From Bryobacterales bacterium (GTDB lineage Bacteria; Acidobacteriota; Terriglobia; Bryobacterales; UBA6623), in assembly GCA_028819235.1 (NCBI GenBank), contig JAPPMC010000243.1, forward strand, positions 6,999-61,035: a stretch of DNA of 54,037 bases, given 5' to 3'. Positions 52,774-54,037 of this stretch are shown here, one piece after another. The position numbers and the translations under genes are program-made. Numbering within the stretch: the first letter of the stretch is position 1; every line of letters starts with the position of its first letter. The notes beneath the pieces are model-generated. The model made no database searches, was not told the origin of the DNA, and was given only the letters and a program-made list of their open reading frames with translations.

Positions 52774-53565
52774 TCAGCGGGTGCAAAGGGCCACGGGCCG
52801 GATCGGCGAGCCGGTCGCGCCGGGAAGCCGCAGGGGCGCGGCGGCGAACACGAACTCGTGGATTCCGGCCTTGGCGAGGCCCTCTAGGTCCAGCGCTTCG
52901 ATGATGTGTATGCCGCTCTCCACCAGAAAGTGGACGTGCACCGGCATGCCCTTGGCCGGCAGGAACTCGAACGCGATCGTGTCCGAGCCTCCCGCGAACA
53001 CCCCGAGCGAGCTGAGCCAGCAAGCGGCGTCGAGGTTCACGCCGGGGCACCGAAGGCTGTTGATGTAGCGGCCGGGGTCGTGCCAGAAGCGGCCCCAGCC
53101 CGTGCGCACCAAGGCTATGTCGCCGGGTCCGGGCCGCACCCCTGCCCGCTCGGCCGCGCGCTCAAGGCAGTCGGCATCGATCACGAAGTCGGGCGGCAGC
53201 ACTTCTTCCCCCTGAGTGGCAGCCACGTCCAGAAGCACACAGCGGCGGAAGATCGGCTGGATGGTGTCGACGTGGTGCGCGGAAATGCCGAGGGTGTACG
53301 ACTGGCAGCCCACGGCGTCCGCCCCGCCGAACAGCTTCCCGCGCAGGGAGAAGTGGCAGAGGGCGTCGATATGCGTCCCGACATGGCCGCCTAGCGAGAT
53401 CGCGTCGCCGGCCGCGCTTACCCCCCGCCACGAGCTCTCACCGTGCGCCTTGCTCAGCCCGTACACGAACGGCGGATGGTGAGGATGGTGCGGCATGCCC
53501 GGATAGTACGGCTGGGCCAGATCGATGATTCGGGCCGCTTCCAATGCCCGTTGCAGTTCGCGCAT
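52774..53565 (-). CDS. Cyclase (kynurenine formamidase-like) family protein, cytoplasmic
   Basis: 263 residues, no signal peptide. Metal motif GGHVGTHIDALCHF with His and Asp ligands; flanking blocks ARIIDLAQPYYPGMPHHPHH and GDIALVRTGWGRFWHDPGRY are typical of the arylformamidase/cyclase family. Length is normal. It resembles the lipoprotein cyclase at 51204–52052 in fold but the sequences are clearly different, so these are not recent duplicates. The start codon is 8 nt after a TAGAAT hexamer, suggesting leaderless transcription. Confidence 0.92.
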   Translation of the reverse strand: MRELQRALEAARIIDLAQPYYPGMPHHPHHPPFVYGLSKAHGESSWRGVSAAGDAISLGGHVGTHIDALCHFSLRGKLFGGADAVGCQSYTLGISAHHVDTIQPIFRRCVLLDVAATQGEEVLPPDFVIDADCLERAAERAGVRPGPGDIALVRTGWGRFWHDPGRYINSLRCPGVNLDAACWLSSLGVFAGGSDTIAFEFLPAKGMPVHVHFLVESGIHIIEALDLEGLAKAGIHEFVFAAAPLRLPGATGSPIRPVALCTR

Positions 53566-53573
53566 CGCAGAGC

Positions 53574-53579
53574 ATTCTA
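53574..53579 (-). promoter_or_regulatory. -10 element, leaderless start of cyclase gene
   Basis: Minus strand TAGAAT, 8 nt (GCTCTGCG), then ATG at 53565. Confidence 0.55.
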
Positions 53580-54037
53580 GCGACCCAAGCCGTCATGCCC
53601 GTAGGACATCCGTGGGATCCGCGCGTTGACCGGTCCTCACTCGGCATAGCCGTCGGTCCGCAAGCACCTCTGCGGGCGAACGGCGAGGCGGGGGACTGTG
53701 CCGTGCGCTGTCAGTGCCCTGAGGCTGCAGTGCAGGCGCGGCGTTTCGCCAGGTGCGTGCCACCGTGCGACATCTGCCCCCACGTAGTGCCTACGGCCCG
53801 AGGGCGCCTTCGCTTGCGTAGGAACGGTCCGGACTTCCGGCGCATGGCCCCGTGCCCGATGCTTGGCCATGCTGGCCAAGCCGCCCGCCGGAGCAGAGCG
53901 GGCCCCCGTCCCGCCAGGCCCGACCGGGCGAGCGGCCACCCCACGAGCCCGCAATACCGCGGGCCGGTGCCTGCTGCCGCCACCCCAGGGGCTTTCAATG
54001 TTAAATGGATCGGGCGATGTCTGAGCGACGGTTGAGA
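53580..54037. other. Right-end stretch without a confident gene
   Basis: 458 bases to the window edge. A long open frame on the plus strand (53544–54035) is present but reads as low-complexity Arg/Ala/Pro-rich antisense-like sequence. No gene called. Confidence 0.35.

Noticed and set aside
53544..54035. Plus-strand frame of ~160 codons at the right end
   Set aside because: Arg/Ala/Pro-rich, overlaps the start of the cyclase gene on the other strand, no recognisable motif.
1..54037. CRISPR array or prophage
   Set aside because: No regularly spaced direct repeats and no phage structural or integrase genes were seen.

Overview
The window is GC-rich bacterial chromosome that is mostly single-copy housekeeping and catabolic genes, interspersed with decayed accessory pieces. 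The Gram-negative envelope machinery (TolC, RND pump, Tat and lipoprotein signals) plus a DUF1549/DUF1553–DUF1501 pair, many secreted sulfatases and lipoprotein hydrolases, a 3-keto-disaccharide hydrolase family protein and ClpC suggest an Acidobacteriota member (Solibacteres/Bryobacterales-like). This is an inference: Planctomycetota and Verrucomicrobiota share much of this repertoire, and no rRNA or tRNA is present to decide.

Layout. 1–6028: a plus-strand catabolic cluster (PSD1 protein cut by the window edge, DUF1501, Tat-exported sulfatase, MFS anion symporter), followed by a 5'-truncated transposase-like gene (6044–7705). 7981–9398: secreted HEAT-like protein and a small membrane coiled-coil protein, minus strand. 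9727–16440: minus-strand operon for a complete envelope pump: a TolC outer-membrane protein fused to a periplasmic-binding domain, a lipoprotein adaptor, and an RND permease lacking the usual proton-relay aspartates. 17073–21261: gamma-glutamylcyclotransferase-like gene, Rpn-type nuclease, and a HicAB module whose toxin is broken, separated by long stretches without clear genes. 21262–26644: second plus-strand catabolic block (propeller plus PHP-like lipoprotein, 3-keto-disaccharide hydrolase family, sulfatase lipoprotein). 26641–41154: core metabolism: DAACS symporter, DinB, RlmB, AroC, PyrE, ClpC, then the minus-strand run accD-folC-plsC-xylB, a radical SAM protein, and a zinc-ribbon protein with asd. 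40870–42076: a HigBA module with intact antitoxin and decayed toxin, plus fragments. 42127–49509: secreted epoxide hydrolase, a minus-strand operon for a Tat-exported ThDP enzyme, an unknown protein and an amidohydrolase lipoprotein, then a Fic protein. 49793–53565: autoregulated-looking membrane protein/winged-helix pair with palindromic operators, then two metal-dependent cyclases flanking a cytochrome c.

Recurrent themes: at least five genes have a -10-like hexamer ending 6–8 nt before the start codon, consistent with leaderless transcripts; both toxin–antitoxin modules have lost the toxin frame but kept the antitoxin; and the tripartite efflux operon has two unusual features in one locus. 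The first ~80 bases look like poor-quality contig-edge sequence.
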